The notes under the pieces: generated by a model
What the model was told of the DNA's origin: nothing
Databases searched by the model: none
What the model saw: the letters and a program-made list of their open reading frames with translations, nothing else
Assembly (NCBI GenBank): GCA_902766575.1
Contig: CACXED010000327.1
Coordinates: 1 to 13,455, forward strand
From: an uncultured Ruminococcus sp.
Lineage (GTDB): Bacteria > Bacillota > Clostridia > Oscillospirales > CAG-272
DNA length: 13,455 nucleotides
Reading direction: 5' to 3'
Program-made: the position numbers and the translations under genes
Part shown: piece by piece, positions 1 to 6,579 of the stretch
Position numbering within the stretch: the stretch's first letter is position 1
How the letters are laid out: each line of letters opens with the position of its first letter

Positions 1-501
1 CGCTTCGGAGGCTTCTCGATCTCGCTCGTGCTCGTGCCGATAGTTATCGGAGCCGCGCTGCTCGGAGTCGGAGCCGGAGGCTGGCTCGGACTTGTGTTCG
101 GAGTCACCGTACTGCTCTCGGGAGACGCCGCCCTGTTCCTCGGCTTCAGCGTTCCCGGAACGATAATCACCGTCCTCGGCAAGGGCGTGCTCGCCGGTCT
201 CGCCGCCGGAGCTGTCTACAGACTTTTAGAGAGCAAGAACACCCTCATAGCAACGATAGCCGCGGCTGTCGCCTGCCCTGTGGTCAACACCGGAGTCTTT
301 TTCATAGGCTGCTACGCCTTTTTCTACAACGCGATCGCCGCTATGGCTTCGGACAGCGGAAAGAGCGTCCTCTCGTTTATCATATTCGTGTTCATCGGCG
401 GAAACTTCATCTTTGAGCTGCTGTTCAACGTAGTCCTCGCGCCGGTCATCATCCGTATCGTCAAGATCGGAAAGAACCTGATCGCAAACAGAAAGCACTG
501 A
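1..501 (+). CDS. ECF transporter S component, 5' end missing
   Basis: This is the C-terminal part of a small, very hydrophobic membrane protein. The frame is open through the left edge and reads RFGGFSISLVLVPIVIGA, so the GTG at 28 is internal and the true start lies outside the window. About 166 residues are visible, with four or five hydrophobic segments and a short basic C-terminus (IVKIGKNLIANRKH). The motifs GGFSISLVLVPIVIGA, the glycine-rich turn after it, and GTIITVLGKGVLAGLAAG resemble S components of energy-coupling factor transporters. In that family the S component binds a vitamin or other micronutrient in the membrane and docks onto the shared EcfT/EcfA1/EcfA2 module, which is not in this window. 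The substrate cannot be read from the sequence. A terminator follows 17 bp after the stop, so this is the last gene of its transcript. I am fairly sure of the class and make no claim about the ligand. Confidence 0.78.
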   Translation, partial: RFGGFSISLVLVPIVIGAALLGVGAGGWLGLVFGVTVLLSGDAALFLGFSVPGTIITVLGKGVLAGLAAGAVYRLLESKNTLIATIAAAVACPVVNTGVFFIGCYAFFYNAIAAMASDSGKSVLSFIIFVFIGGNFIFELLFNVVLAPVIIRIVKIGKNLIANRKH

Positions 502-518
502 TTACATCATATCCAATT

Positions 519-548
519 CCCGCCCGCGAACGCGAGCGGGGATTTTTG
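519..548 (+). terminator. Rho-independent terminator after the ECF S component
   Basis: A ten-base stem (519-528 with 531-540, one C/A mismatch) closes a two-base loop and is followed by GATTTTTG. A second perfect 7-bp hairpin (550-556 with 564-570) sits directly downstream but has no T-run of its own. Confidence 0.75.
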
Positions 549-574
549 CGCTCCGGACGCTGCCCGGAGCGAAT

Positions 575-613
575 ATTGCATAAAAAATCAACAAATTTCA
601 GATATTATGCAAT
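575..613. repeat. Perfect 9-bp inverted repeat upstream of the SDR promoter
   Basis: ATTGCATAA at 575-583 is mirrored by TTATGCAAT at 605-613, with 21 bases between them. A related palindrome, ATTGCAAT, lies at 629-636 and overlaps the -35 box of the next gene. The spacing and the third half-site-like copy fit an operator for a dimeric regulator, but a weak RNA stem or chance in an AT-rich stretch are also possible. Together with the promoter and leader it accounts for the 295-bp gene-free stretch 502-796. Confidence 0.35.
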
Positions 614-629
614 TTTTCTTCGTAAGCTA

Positions 630-658
630 TTGCAATATTTGCTGAAGTTTGCTATAAT
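630..658 (+). promoter_or_regulatory. Sigma-A promoter of the SDR gene
   Basis: TTGCAA (630-635), a 17-base spacer and a perfect TATAAT (653-658). Transcription would begin near 665 and leave a leader of about 130 nt before the ATG at 797. I recognise no riboswitch in that leader; its 3' end is very AT-rich just before the ribosome binding site. Confidence 0.7.
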
Positions 659-796
659 AATAACGATGTGAGCCGAGCCGACCGGATCTCCGCTCCGCAC
701 GGCCGCACCGCAGCTCAAGTGTCACAAGATTTCCCCGGACGAAAGCCCGCCCGAATCTTATGTATATTTTTAATATTTTATTTCAGGAGGATCATT

Positions 797-1597
797 ATGG
801 ACAGATTAAAAGGAAAAGTCGCAATCGTCACCGGTTCTACCAGTGGAATCGGCGTTGGAATCGCAAAGCTCTTTGCCGCTGAGGGCGCAAAGGTCGTTAT
901 CTGCGGCCGCCGCGAGGCTAAGGGACAGGCGGTAGTCGACAGCATCACCAAAGAAGGCGGAGAGGCTTACTACCACTTCATGGACATCACCGCCGTTGAG
1001 AGCATCGACGCTCTTCTCAAGGACACCGCTGAAAAGTACGGCAAGATCGACATTCTTGTCAACAACGCCGCTAACGTCGGACTCAAGGACGGCAGAGTTG
1101 ACGAGCTCACCCTCGAAATGTGGGACGGCATCTTCTCCAGCGACCTGCGCGGAACCTTCTACGCTATCAAGTCGGTTATCCCCTACATGAGAGACAACAA
1201 GGGCGGTTCCATCATCAACATCGGCTCCATGGCTTCCTGCGGCGGAGACCTCGGTTCCACCGCTTACGCCTGCGCTAAGGCCGGCGTCGATATGCTGACC
1301 AAGTCCACCGCGCTTCAGTACGGCAAGGAAAATATCCGCTGCAACTGCGTCCGTCCGGGACTCATCGTCACTCCCGAGAACGAGGCTCACGTTCCGCAGG
1401 TTCTCAAGGACATCTTCCTCAACAACATAATGGTCAACCGCTACGGAACTCCCGCTGATATCGCCAATATGTGCGTATATCTCGCATCCGACGAGAGCGA
1501 GTACTTCACCGGTCAGGTCGTCACCGTCGACGGCGGTCTGAACGCTCACGTCTCCACTGTCGGTCAGTTCAAGGAAATGAAGTCCCGCACCTGGTAA
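797..1597 (+). CDS. Short-chain dehydrogenase/reductase (classical SDR), NAD(P)-dependent
   Basis: A 266-residue cytosolic oxidoreductase of the classical SDR family, which interconverts alcohols and ketones using NAD(P)H. The ATG at 797 is chosen because a perfect AGGAGG (785-790) lies six bases upstream; the open frame reaches back to 668 but the extra residues are not SDR-like. The cofactor glycine motif is TGSTSGIG (12-19), R38-R39 after the second strand favour NADP(H), D63 is the adenine contact, and NNAAN is at 89-93. The catalytic residues are S144, Y157 and K161 (YACAK). RPG (186-188) and TGQVVTVDGG near the end are also typical. The usual Asn of the catalytic tetrad (NLxG) appears as Asp116 in SDLRG. 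No neighbour indicates the substrate; sugar alcohol, steroid and acyl substrates all remain possible. The gene is monocistronic, between its own promoter and a strong terminator. Confidence 0.9.
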   Translation: MDRLKGKVAIVTGSTSGIGVGIAKLFAAEGAKVVICGRREAKGQAVVDSITKEGGEAYYHFMDITAVESIDALLKDTAEKYGKIDILVNNAANVGLKDGRVDELTLEMWDGIFSSDLRGTFYAIKSVIPYMRDNKGGSIINIGSMASCGGDLGSTAYACAKAGVDMLTKSTALQYGKENIRCNCVRPGLIVTPENEAHVPQVLKDIFLNNIMVNRYGTPADIANMCVYLASDESEYFTGQVVTVDGGLNAHVSTVGQFKEMKSRTW

Positions 1598-1607
1598 TGA
1601 CATACCG

Positions 1608-1646
1608 AAAATCCCCGTCCGCCAAAAGCGGACGGGGATTTTTTGT
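1608..1646. terminator. Bidirectional terminator between convergent genes
   Basis: A near-perfect 15-bp stem (1608-1622 with 1628-1642, loop CAAAA) is followed on the plus strand by TTTTTTGTTTTTTG and flanked by AAAA on the left. It serves the SDR gene and, less strongly, the solute-binding protein gene that ends at 1657 on the minus strand. Confidence 0.85.
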
Positions 1647-1656
1647 TTTTTGCGGT

Positions 1657-3120
1657 TTATTCGAAATTCTTCATGAACTCCTCGAGCTCGGCGTTCATTT
1701 TCTCCTCGCTGGAGGCATATGCCGAGGAGTAGGGCTGACCCTGGAAGATAGCGCGGTTGACCGCGTCGAGCACTCCGCCGAACTTGAAATTGGCGTTGTA
1801 GTCAAGATAGGTCGTCGAGAAGATCAGGTCGAGCATAGCCATGCTGTCCTCGTTGTTGAGCGCCTTGCCCTTGAGGGTAACGTCATAGATGGCCGGACGG
1901 ACGTTCTGAACCGACAGATATTCGAGAACCTCGGTGATAAAGCCGGTCTTTTCAAGATCGTCCTGTACAAGCGGTATACCGATGAAAGCATTAACCCACG
2001 GGTTGATGAACGAGACGTAGGTCTCCTGTGTCTCCTCGTACTTGGGCATCGGGTAGATTACATAGTCGCTCTCCATGTCGCGGAAGCGGCGAACGGTCGA
2101 TTCGACATAGTGCAGCGCGAAAATCGACTGGTCGAACTTGAAGTTCTTGTCGAACAGATTGGTGTTGTCGCCGTTATTGTCGATAGTCTTGAACAGCTGC
2201 GAGAGCCTGTCAATAGTGTCAACGACCTTGGGAGCGCCGAGGTTGACCTCTAACTTTCCGGTCTTTTCGTTGTATTCGGAGAGCTTTACGCCGCAGGTTG
2301 CGAGCAGCAGGGTCGAGGTCAGCGTGTTGTTCTCGTTTACGATACCGAAAAAGTCGTTCAGGCAGTCGAGCTTGCCGTCGTTGTTCAGGTCGTTGTCGGC
2401 GTCCTTGGTCAGCGAGTAGAGCACGTCCATCGTCCACTTGCCGTCGTAGACCTTGGAATAGAGCTCGTTCTCGTCGATCCCGTAGTTGTCCGCGACCTTG
2501 AGATTCATATAAATGCAGGCGGGACCGATATATGAAAAGGGCGCGAGGTCTCCGGAGGTGAAATAGAGCTTGTCATTTATTGTCAGATTCTGATACATCA
2601 GCCGGCTCCACCACTCGCGGTCGGGCTGAAGATAGGGAACTTCGAGCAGATTTTGCAGCAGCTTGTTGTTGAACAGCACCGACATTCTTCCGGTACCCTC
2701 GGAGAGCGAATCGACAATGACGTCGCCTATCGAGTCACCGGCAAGCATGGAGTTTGTGAGCGTGCTTCCGTCCGTAGTCGAATCGGTTATTTCATATTCA
2801 ATAACCACGTTGTAACGCTTCTCGACATACTTGTCGCGGTTGAACTGAGCGTCGTTGACGACCTCGCCGTTCACCTCTCCGGAGTGCATATTGAATATCG
2901 CCACCGGACCTGACGAGCTTGGCGCACGGATAGTAAATTTCGCGCCGCCGAAATCCTTTTCCCCGAGCGTATCGAGATAGTCGGTCTCAGCCGCGGGAGT
3001 CGTGGCTTCTCCGGACTGCGGAGCCGAGGTCTCCTCGCCGCCCGTTTCTCCGCCGCAGGACTGGCAGAGCGTCCCCGCGCAGAGAAGAAGTGCGAGCAGA
3101 AGTGATAGCTTTCTTTTCAT
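1657..3120 (-). CDS. Extracellular solute-binding lipoprotein of an ABC transporter
   Basis: A 487-residue secreted binding protein resembling the carbohydrate-binding proteins of ABC importers (family 1-like), common in Clostridia. It would be anchored by lipid outside the membrane and deliver a ligand, probably a sugar or oligosaccharide, to a permease. The signal peptide MKRKLSLLLALLLCAGTLCQSCGG has its likely lipidated cysteine at C22; the lipobox is degenerate (C19-Q-S before it). A Thr/Ser/Glu-rich linker runs to about residue 47. At 240-252 the stretch DADNDLNNDGKLD matches the DxDxDG-type calcium loop seen in many such proteins. The ATG at 3120 is used because AGGAGG lies ten bases upstream; an in-frame upstream extension to 3171 would run back into the promoter and hide the signal peptide. 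No permease or ATPase is in the window, so it is either an orphan or shares a transporter encoded elsewhere. The divergent AraC-type gene is a candidate regulator. Confidence 0.85.
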   Translation of the reverse strand: MKRKLSLLLALLLCAGTLCQSCGGETGGEETSAPQSGEATTPAAETDYLDTLGEKDFGGAKFTIRAPSSSGPVAIFNMHSGEVNGEVVNDAQFNRDKYVEKRYNVVIEYEITDSTTDGSTLTNSMLAGDSIGDVIVDSLSEGTGRMSVLFNNKLLQNLLEVPYLQPDREWWSRLMYQNLTINDKLYFTSGDLAPFSYIGPACIYMNLKVADNYGIDENELYSKVYDGKWTMDVLYSLTKDADNDLNNDGKLDCLNDFFGIVNENNTLTSTLLLATCGVKLSEYNEKTGKLEVNLGAPKVVDTIDRLSQLFKTIDNNGDNTNLFDKNFKFDQSIFALHYVESTVRRFRDMESDYVIYPMPKYEETQETYVSFINPWVNAFIGIPLVQDDLEKTGFITEVLEYLSVQNVRPAIYDVTLKGKALNNEDSMAMLDLIFSTTYLDYNANFKFGGVLDAVNRAIFQGQPYSSAYASSEEKMNAELEEFMKNFE

Positions 3121-3150
3121 GGTTTTCTTGCCTCCTGTTATTTTTATATA

Positions 3151-3179
3151 ATTATACAACAATCGGCACAAAAAGTCAA
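3151..3179 (-). promoter_or_regulatory. Sigma-A promoter of the solute-binding protein gene
   Basis: Read on the minus strand: TTGACT (3179-3174), a 17-base spacer and a perfect TATAAT (3156-3151). Transcription starts near 3144, about 24 bases ahead of the ATG at 3120, so the leader holds little beyond the ribosome binding site. Confidence 0.8.
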
Positions 3180-3205
3180 TACTTATTATTTATATTTTAT
3201 CGGCT

Positions 3206-3766
3206 TTGAATGATACATTTACAGTCAACGGAGCAAATGGAATGAGCAGTATGACCGGCACAACGCTCGGCGCCAATGAGCTGACGCTGAACGCGGGCGA
3301 GCTGCTGCTCATCGACCCATATGAGCTGCACAGTGCGAACTTCGACCGGGACGACGATCTTTTAGCGGCGTCGATAATCAGCCGCTTCATGTCGCGGATC
3401 TTCTCGGGAGTCGGACTGTGCGAGTCGGAGAGCTGCCGCGATATCGAGTTCATCTCTCGCGTGAACGAGTACATCGACCGGAATTACGGCGACAGCAATA
3501 TCACGACCGCGTCGGTCAGCGCGGCGCTCGGCTACAGCAAGGGCTATTTCTGCGCGCTGTTCAGGAAAAATTTTGAAATGACCTTCTCGAATTACCTGAC
3601 CGATTACCGGCTCGGCGCGGCGATGACCGACTACAGAAATTCGCCGCTCCGTCTCTCGGAGATAGCCGAGCAGGTCGGATTTGGAGATTATTGCTATTTC
3701 TCTCGCTGCTTTCATCGCAAGACCGGAGTTTCGCCGACCGAGTATTTCCGAAATCCGGCGCGCTGA
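3206..3766 (+). CDS. AraC-family transcriptional regulator, truncated and probably degenerate
   Basis: At most 186 residues, against roughly 280-300 for a cupin-type AraC regulator. The C-terminal HTH_18 domain (about residues 80-186) looks complete: a first helix-turn-helix around TTASVSAALGYSKGYFCALF, a second around LSEIAEQVGFGDYCYFSRCF, and the signature RKTGVSPTEYFR. The N-terminal sensor is reduced to the end of a cupin barrel (LTLNAGELLLIDPYELHS), then joins the DNA-binding part after only about 35 residues where over 100 would be expected. The TTG at 3206 has no ribosome binding site; the ATG at 3242 has GGAG eight bases upstream and is the better functional start, but the encoded cupin strand extends above it. 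No clear promoter is seen. It may be a pseudogene or a ligand-independent remnant. Position suggests it once controlled the divergent binding-protein gene. Confidence 0.65.
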   Translation: MNDTFTVNGANGMSSMTGTTLGANELTLNAGELLLIDPYELHSANFDRDDDLLAASIISRFMSRIFSGVGLCESESCRDIEFISRVNEYIDRNYGDSNITTASVSAALGYSKGYFCALFRKNFEMTFSNYLTDYRLGAAMTDYRNSPLRLSEIAEQVGFGDYCYFSRCFHRKTGVSPTEYFRNPAR

Positions 3767-3787
3767 CTTGGCTCTGACGTGAAAAAG

Positions 3788-3835
3788 CCGCCTGCTCACG
3801 GTGTTCAGCCGTATAGCAGGCGGTGATTTGTTTTT
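3788..3835. terminator. Bidirectional terminator between the AraC-type and MATE genes
   Basis: CCGCCTGCT (3788-3796) pairs with AGCAGGCGG (3815-3823); ACGG and CCGT pair inside the loop. The plus strand continues GATTTGTTTTTT and the minus strand continues CTTTTTC, so both converging transcripts can stop here. Confidence 0.85.
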
Positions 3836-5200
3836 TCAGCTCTCAGAGCGGTTCAGCTTTCTGAATATCCCGGCAAGGACGAACACAGACGCGGCGGCAA
3901 GCATCACCTCAGCCGTGAACTGCGCGTAGGCAAGTCCGTACAGCGGGAACAGATAGTTCAGCACGAACAGCGCCGGTATCTCCAGCACGACCTTGCGGAG
4001 TATCGCGAATATAAGCGATAATTTTCCAAAGCCGCAGGCCTGAAATATTCCGACCGCCAGAAAATCCACGCAGAGAAACGGCAGCGCAAGGCAGAGCCCG
4101 CGCAGGAATTTCGTTCCGTAGCCGATTATCGCCTCGTTCTTCATGAACATCGCGGTAAGGCCGTCCGCTCCGATGAAATAAACCACGGTAACGACCGCCA
4201 TGAAGCTCAGCGCGATCTTGAAAGTGAAGGAAATCGTATGCTTCATGCGCCTGTAGTCGCCGCTCGAGTAGTTATAGCTCACCAGCGGCATTATCCCCTG
4301 CCCGGCTCCGAGCGCTATCTGCAGCGGAACCATGTTCAGCTTCTGCACTATTCCCATCGCCGCGACCGCGTCGGAGCCGTAGGACGAGGTGAAGTTGTTC
4401 AGAACGGTCATTCCGGTCACGTTGAGCAGATTCTGTATCGCGGCTGGGATCCCGACCGCGCAAATGCCGACGATTATCGGCTTGCTGAAGCTGAATTTCG
4501 ATGGGCTGATGCAGACATAGGTCCTGCCCCTTTTGCAGAACAGCAGCACGAAGAAATAGGCGCAGGCCACGCAGTTCGACAGGAAGGTCGCAAGTCCCGC
4601 TCCCGCTGCTCCCATTCCGAGTCCCCAGGGCATGATGAAGATCGGGTCGAGGATCATATTAAGTATGCAGCCGCTCATCGTTCCGATGCTCGCATGGAGC
4701 GACGCGCCCTCAGAGCGCACCATATACGCCATCACGACGTTCAGTATCGCCGGTACCGCGCCGAAGCTGACCGTCCACCTGAGATAATCCGCCGTAGCGG
4801 CTGTCGTATCGGCGCCTGCTCCGAGGATCCCGAGCAGCGGCGACCGGAACAGCGTACACAATATCGAGATCAGCAGCCCTCCGGCAAGCGAGCAGTAAAA
4901 CCCGAACGCCGAGCTCTTATAGACCGTATCATAGTCCTTTCTGCCGAGCGCCCGGCTCATCATGCTCGACGAGCCGACTCCGAACAGATTGTTCACCGCG
5001 TTGAAGGCCAGCAGCACCGGCGAGGCGAGCGTCACAGCGGCGTTCTGGATCGGGTCGTTCAGCATCCCGACGAAATATGTATCGGCAAGGTTATAGATGA
5101 CCATGACGAGCGAGCTGAGAACGGTCGGTATGACCAGAGTCATAACCGCTCTCGGCACCGGAGTTTTTTCAAATAATTCAACCTTTTTCGTATCTTCCAT
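3836..5200 (-). CDS. MATE family efflux transporter (MepA-like)
   Basis: A 454-residue polytopic membrane protein, a normal length for the multidrug and toxic compound extrusion family, which exports cationic drugs or metabolites against a Na+ or H+ gradient. About twelve hydrophobic segments fall into two similar halves. The first carries PTVLSSLVMVIYNLADTYFVG, the classic entry motif of MepA/DinF-like members, and the second repeats it around LNNFTSSYGSDAVAAMGIVQ with GQGIMPLVSYNYSSG. The ATG at 5200 is preferred: GAGGTG lies eight bases ahead of it, and the alternative GTG at 5209 overlaps that ribosome binding site. The gene sits 173 bp downstream of the propeller-glycosidase gene on the same strand, with no clear terminator between, so readthrough is possible. 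The substrate cannot be inferred. Confidence 0.92.
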   Translation of the reverse strand: MEDTKKVELFEKTPVPRAVMTLVIPTVLSSLVMVIYNLADTYFVGMLNDPIQNAAVTLASPVLLAFNAVNNLFGVGSSSMMSRALGRKDYDTVYKSSAFGFYCSLAGGLLISILCTLFRSPLLGILGAGADTTAATADYLRWTVSFGAVPAILNVVMAYMVRSEGASLHASIGTMSGCILNMILDPIFIMPWGLGMGAAGAGLATFLSNCVACAYFFVLLFCKRGRTYVCISPSKFSFSKPIIVGICAVGIPAAIQNLLNVTGMTVLNNFTSSYGSDAVAAMGIVQKLNMVPLQIALGAGQGIMPLVSYNYSSGDYRRMKHTISFTFKIALSFMAVVTVVYFIGADGLTAMFMKNEAIIGYGTKFLRGLCLALPFLCVDFLAVGIFQACGFGKLSLIFAILRKVVLEIPALFVLNYLFPLYGLAYAQFTAEVMLAAASVFVLAGIFRKLNRSES

Positions 5201-5277
5201 ATCGTTCACCTCAGCTTCGGCAAAAGCCGTTCAGTCTGTTTCAATTTCATCCCGTGCGGTCTGAAAGCGTAATGATT

Positions 5278-5286
5278 ATTTTACCA
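5278..5286 (-). promoter_or_regulatory. Possible extended -10 promoter for the MATE gene
   Basis: On the minus strand TGGTAAAAT (5286-5278) matches a TGN extended -10 element. No convincing -35 box is seen at the right distance. It lies 78 bp before the ATG. Confidence 0.3.
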
Positions 5287-5373
5287 CGGAAAATTAAAGC
5301 CTCGGTAAACAAATTAGAGATATTTTTTGAATTTGCCATAGCAGCTGCCATAACATGACTGACGCCGGTCAAC

Positions 5374-6261
5374 TCAAGCTAACGTCTCGAAATCCTCGTC
5401 CGAGAAATCTCCCTCCATAAACGCCTCGCCGATATATTCGTCGTGACCTCGGCGGCCGTTGTACCATATGTGCCAGCCCCTGCCGTCGAACAGCGCCGAC
5501 GGCTTGTAGCAGCTGTCGGCGTCCCAGCCGTCGCCTGGCGTCACGAGCGGATTCTGCCTGCAGCGTCTCCAGCCGACTCTGCCGTCTGCCGAGAGCGCCG
5601 CGCATATGCAGGCAGTGTTGATATCCTTGTAGCCGATGTAGAACATCAGATATCCGAGCTCCGTGCGGAGCACCTGACATCCGCCGACGCGATCGCGCTC
5701 GTATTCCTTTGCGCCGTTCTTTACATAGATCGGGTTGATCTTGTCCTTTGTCCAGTTCACGCCGTCCCTGCTCTCAGCCAGAGCCAGCACGTTCGGCTCG
5801 TAGGTCTCTCCGGCGGCGTACCACATACGATAAACGCCGTCCTCGTACAAAACGCAGGGATTCATGACGCTCATACCCTCGTAATGCCGCTCCGGGATCA
5901 GCATCGGATACTTTCCGATCCGCCTGAAATGGATGCCGTCGCTGCTCTCGGCTCCGCCGATAAAGCTGTAGCCCCGAGCCTGTCCGGTATACCACATTCT
6001 CCATGTTCCGCCGATCTTCAGCACGCAGTTCCGGTTGTTGTTGTCCTCCCAGCCGCTCGAGAGATCGCGCGGGAGAGTTATCACCGGCTCAGACCAGCGT
6101 ATCCCGTCTTCCGAAAAAGCTGCCGCGAGCGCCTTTTCGCGTCTCCACGAGAAGTCCATCCTGTACCGCCCGCCGTCCCTTGTCACATAAACGTCGAACA
6201 GCGTTCCGGTCTCAGCTCCTCCGTAGATCGGATTCAGCGGGTTTTTTATGAATTTTTTCAT
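5374..6261 (-). CDS. Five-bladed beta-propeller glycosidase-like protein (GH43/GH130-type fold)
   Basis: A 295-residue cytosolic protein without a signal peptide. It shows five repeats of a blade pattern in which an aromatic strand is followed by an xSxDGxxW turn: RYRMDFSW (32-39) with SEDGIRW (50-56), WRMWYTG (87-93) with SSDGIHF (106-112), YRMWYAA (144-150) with SRDGVNW (164-170), YLMFYIG (204-210) with SADGRVGW (224-231), and WHIWYNG (263-269). This is the pattern of five-bladed propeller glycosidases and phosphorylases (GH32, GH43, GH62, GH68, GH117, GH130). I cannot assign the family or the catalytic acids; D23 in GTLFDVY near the N-terminus is one candidate. The ATG at 6261 has AAAGGA about ten bases upstream; a TTG nine bases earlier is too close to that site. 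A cytosolic location suggests action on imported oligosaccharides. The nearby binding protein makes a shared glycan role plausible but unproven. Confidence 0.72.
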   Translation of the reverse strand: MKKFIKNPLNPIYGGAETGTLFDVYVTRDGGRYRMDFSWRREKALAAAFSEDGIRWSEPVITLPRDLSSGWEDNNNRNCVLKIGGTWRMWYTGQARGYSFIGGAESSDGIHFRRIGKYPMLIPERHYEGMSVMNPCVLYEDGVYRMWYAAGETYEPNVLALAESRDGVNWTKDKINPIYVKNGAKEYERDRVGGCQVLRTELGYLMFYIGYKDINTACICAALSADGRVGWRRCRQNPLVTPGDGWDADSCYKPSALFDGRGWHIWYNGRRGHDEYIGEAFMEGDFSDEDFETLA

Positions 6262-6330
6262 TTTCGACAATTCCTTTCGCTCCGAGATAGTCTCTTACGT
6301 CGACTGCTGATACTCAGCTCCGGCAACAGT

Positions 6331-6359
6331 ATTATACATTTTTTCTTCCGGTCTGTCAA
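6331..6359 (-). promoter_or_regulatory. Perfect-consensus sigma-A promoter of the glycosidase-like gene
   Basis: On the minus strand TTGACA (6359-6354), a 17-base spacer and TATAAT (6336-6331). Both hexamers and the spacing match consensus exactly. Transcription would start near 6324, giving a leader of about 63 nt. Confidence 0.85.
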
Positions 6360-6481
6360 TCGGTATCGGAAAAATTTCGCGGACTCAGGGATTTTTCTCC
6401 TTAAGCGAGGTCGAAATATCGCTGTCTTGAATCTGGTACTAAAATTTATATTTATTTTGATGCTGTTATTATGACCAATCA

Positions 6482-6492
6482 TGGTATATAAT
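6482..6492 (+). promoter_or_regulatory. Likely -10 region of the pdxST promoter
   Basis: TGGTATATAAT offers an extended -10 (TG-G-TATATA, 6482-6490) and an overlapping perfect TATAAT (6487-6492). The matching -35 position (6464-6469, TGTTAT) is poor, so the promoter may need the TGN contact or an activator. The leader to the pdxS ATG is about 80 nt. Confidence 0.5.
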
Positions 6493-6579
6493 TATTGCAT
6501 CCCGAGAACATTCACGCCGAGACAGCGAGTCCGGAACGCTCGAACGGCGCATTTTTCACAAGCGAAAGGAAAATTCATT

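Larger units (their letters stand above)
6262..6579. other. Divergent intergenic region between the glycosidase-like gene and pdxS
   Basis: This 318-bp gene-free stretch holds the leader and consensus promoter of the minus-strand gene on its left and the promoter region and leader of pdxS on its right. Between them, 6361-6460 is AT-rich with no hairpin, riboswitch or RNA gene that I can recognise. No pdxR-type regulator gene is adjacent. Confidence 0.6.

Noticed and set aside
28..30. GTG as start of the first gene
   Set aside because: The same frame continues to the window edge with family-like sequence (RFGGFSISLV), so the gene is cut by the window and does not start here.
1..501. A link between the ECF S component and the pdxST operon (vitamin B6 uptake)
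   Set aside because: They are 6 kb apart with unrelated genes on the opposite strand between them; nothing in the visible protein identifies the substrate.
806..1603. A 265-codon minus-strand open frame opposite the SDR gene
   Set aside because: The plus strand carries all SDR motifs, a promoter and a ribosome binding site; the antisense frame has none and resembles no family.
1471..2253. Plus-strand open frame spanning the SDR end and the binding-protein gene
   Set aside because: It crosses the strong bidirectional terminator at 1608-1646 and is an antisense shadow of the binding protein.
4238..5176. A 312-codon plus-strand open frame opposite the MATE gene
   Set aside because: It is rich in Arg/His/Ala with no domain-like pattern and no ribosome binding site; the minus-strand membrane protein is clear.
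5327..5357. A terminator or mobile-element end around the CAGCTG palindrome
   Set aside because: The palindrome has no loop and no T-run, and no matching repeat or transposase is nearby.
5443..6474. A 343-codon plus-strand open frame opposite the glycosidase-like gene
   Set aside because: It is a low-information shadow of the propeller gene and runs across that gene's promoter.
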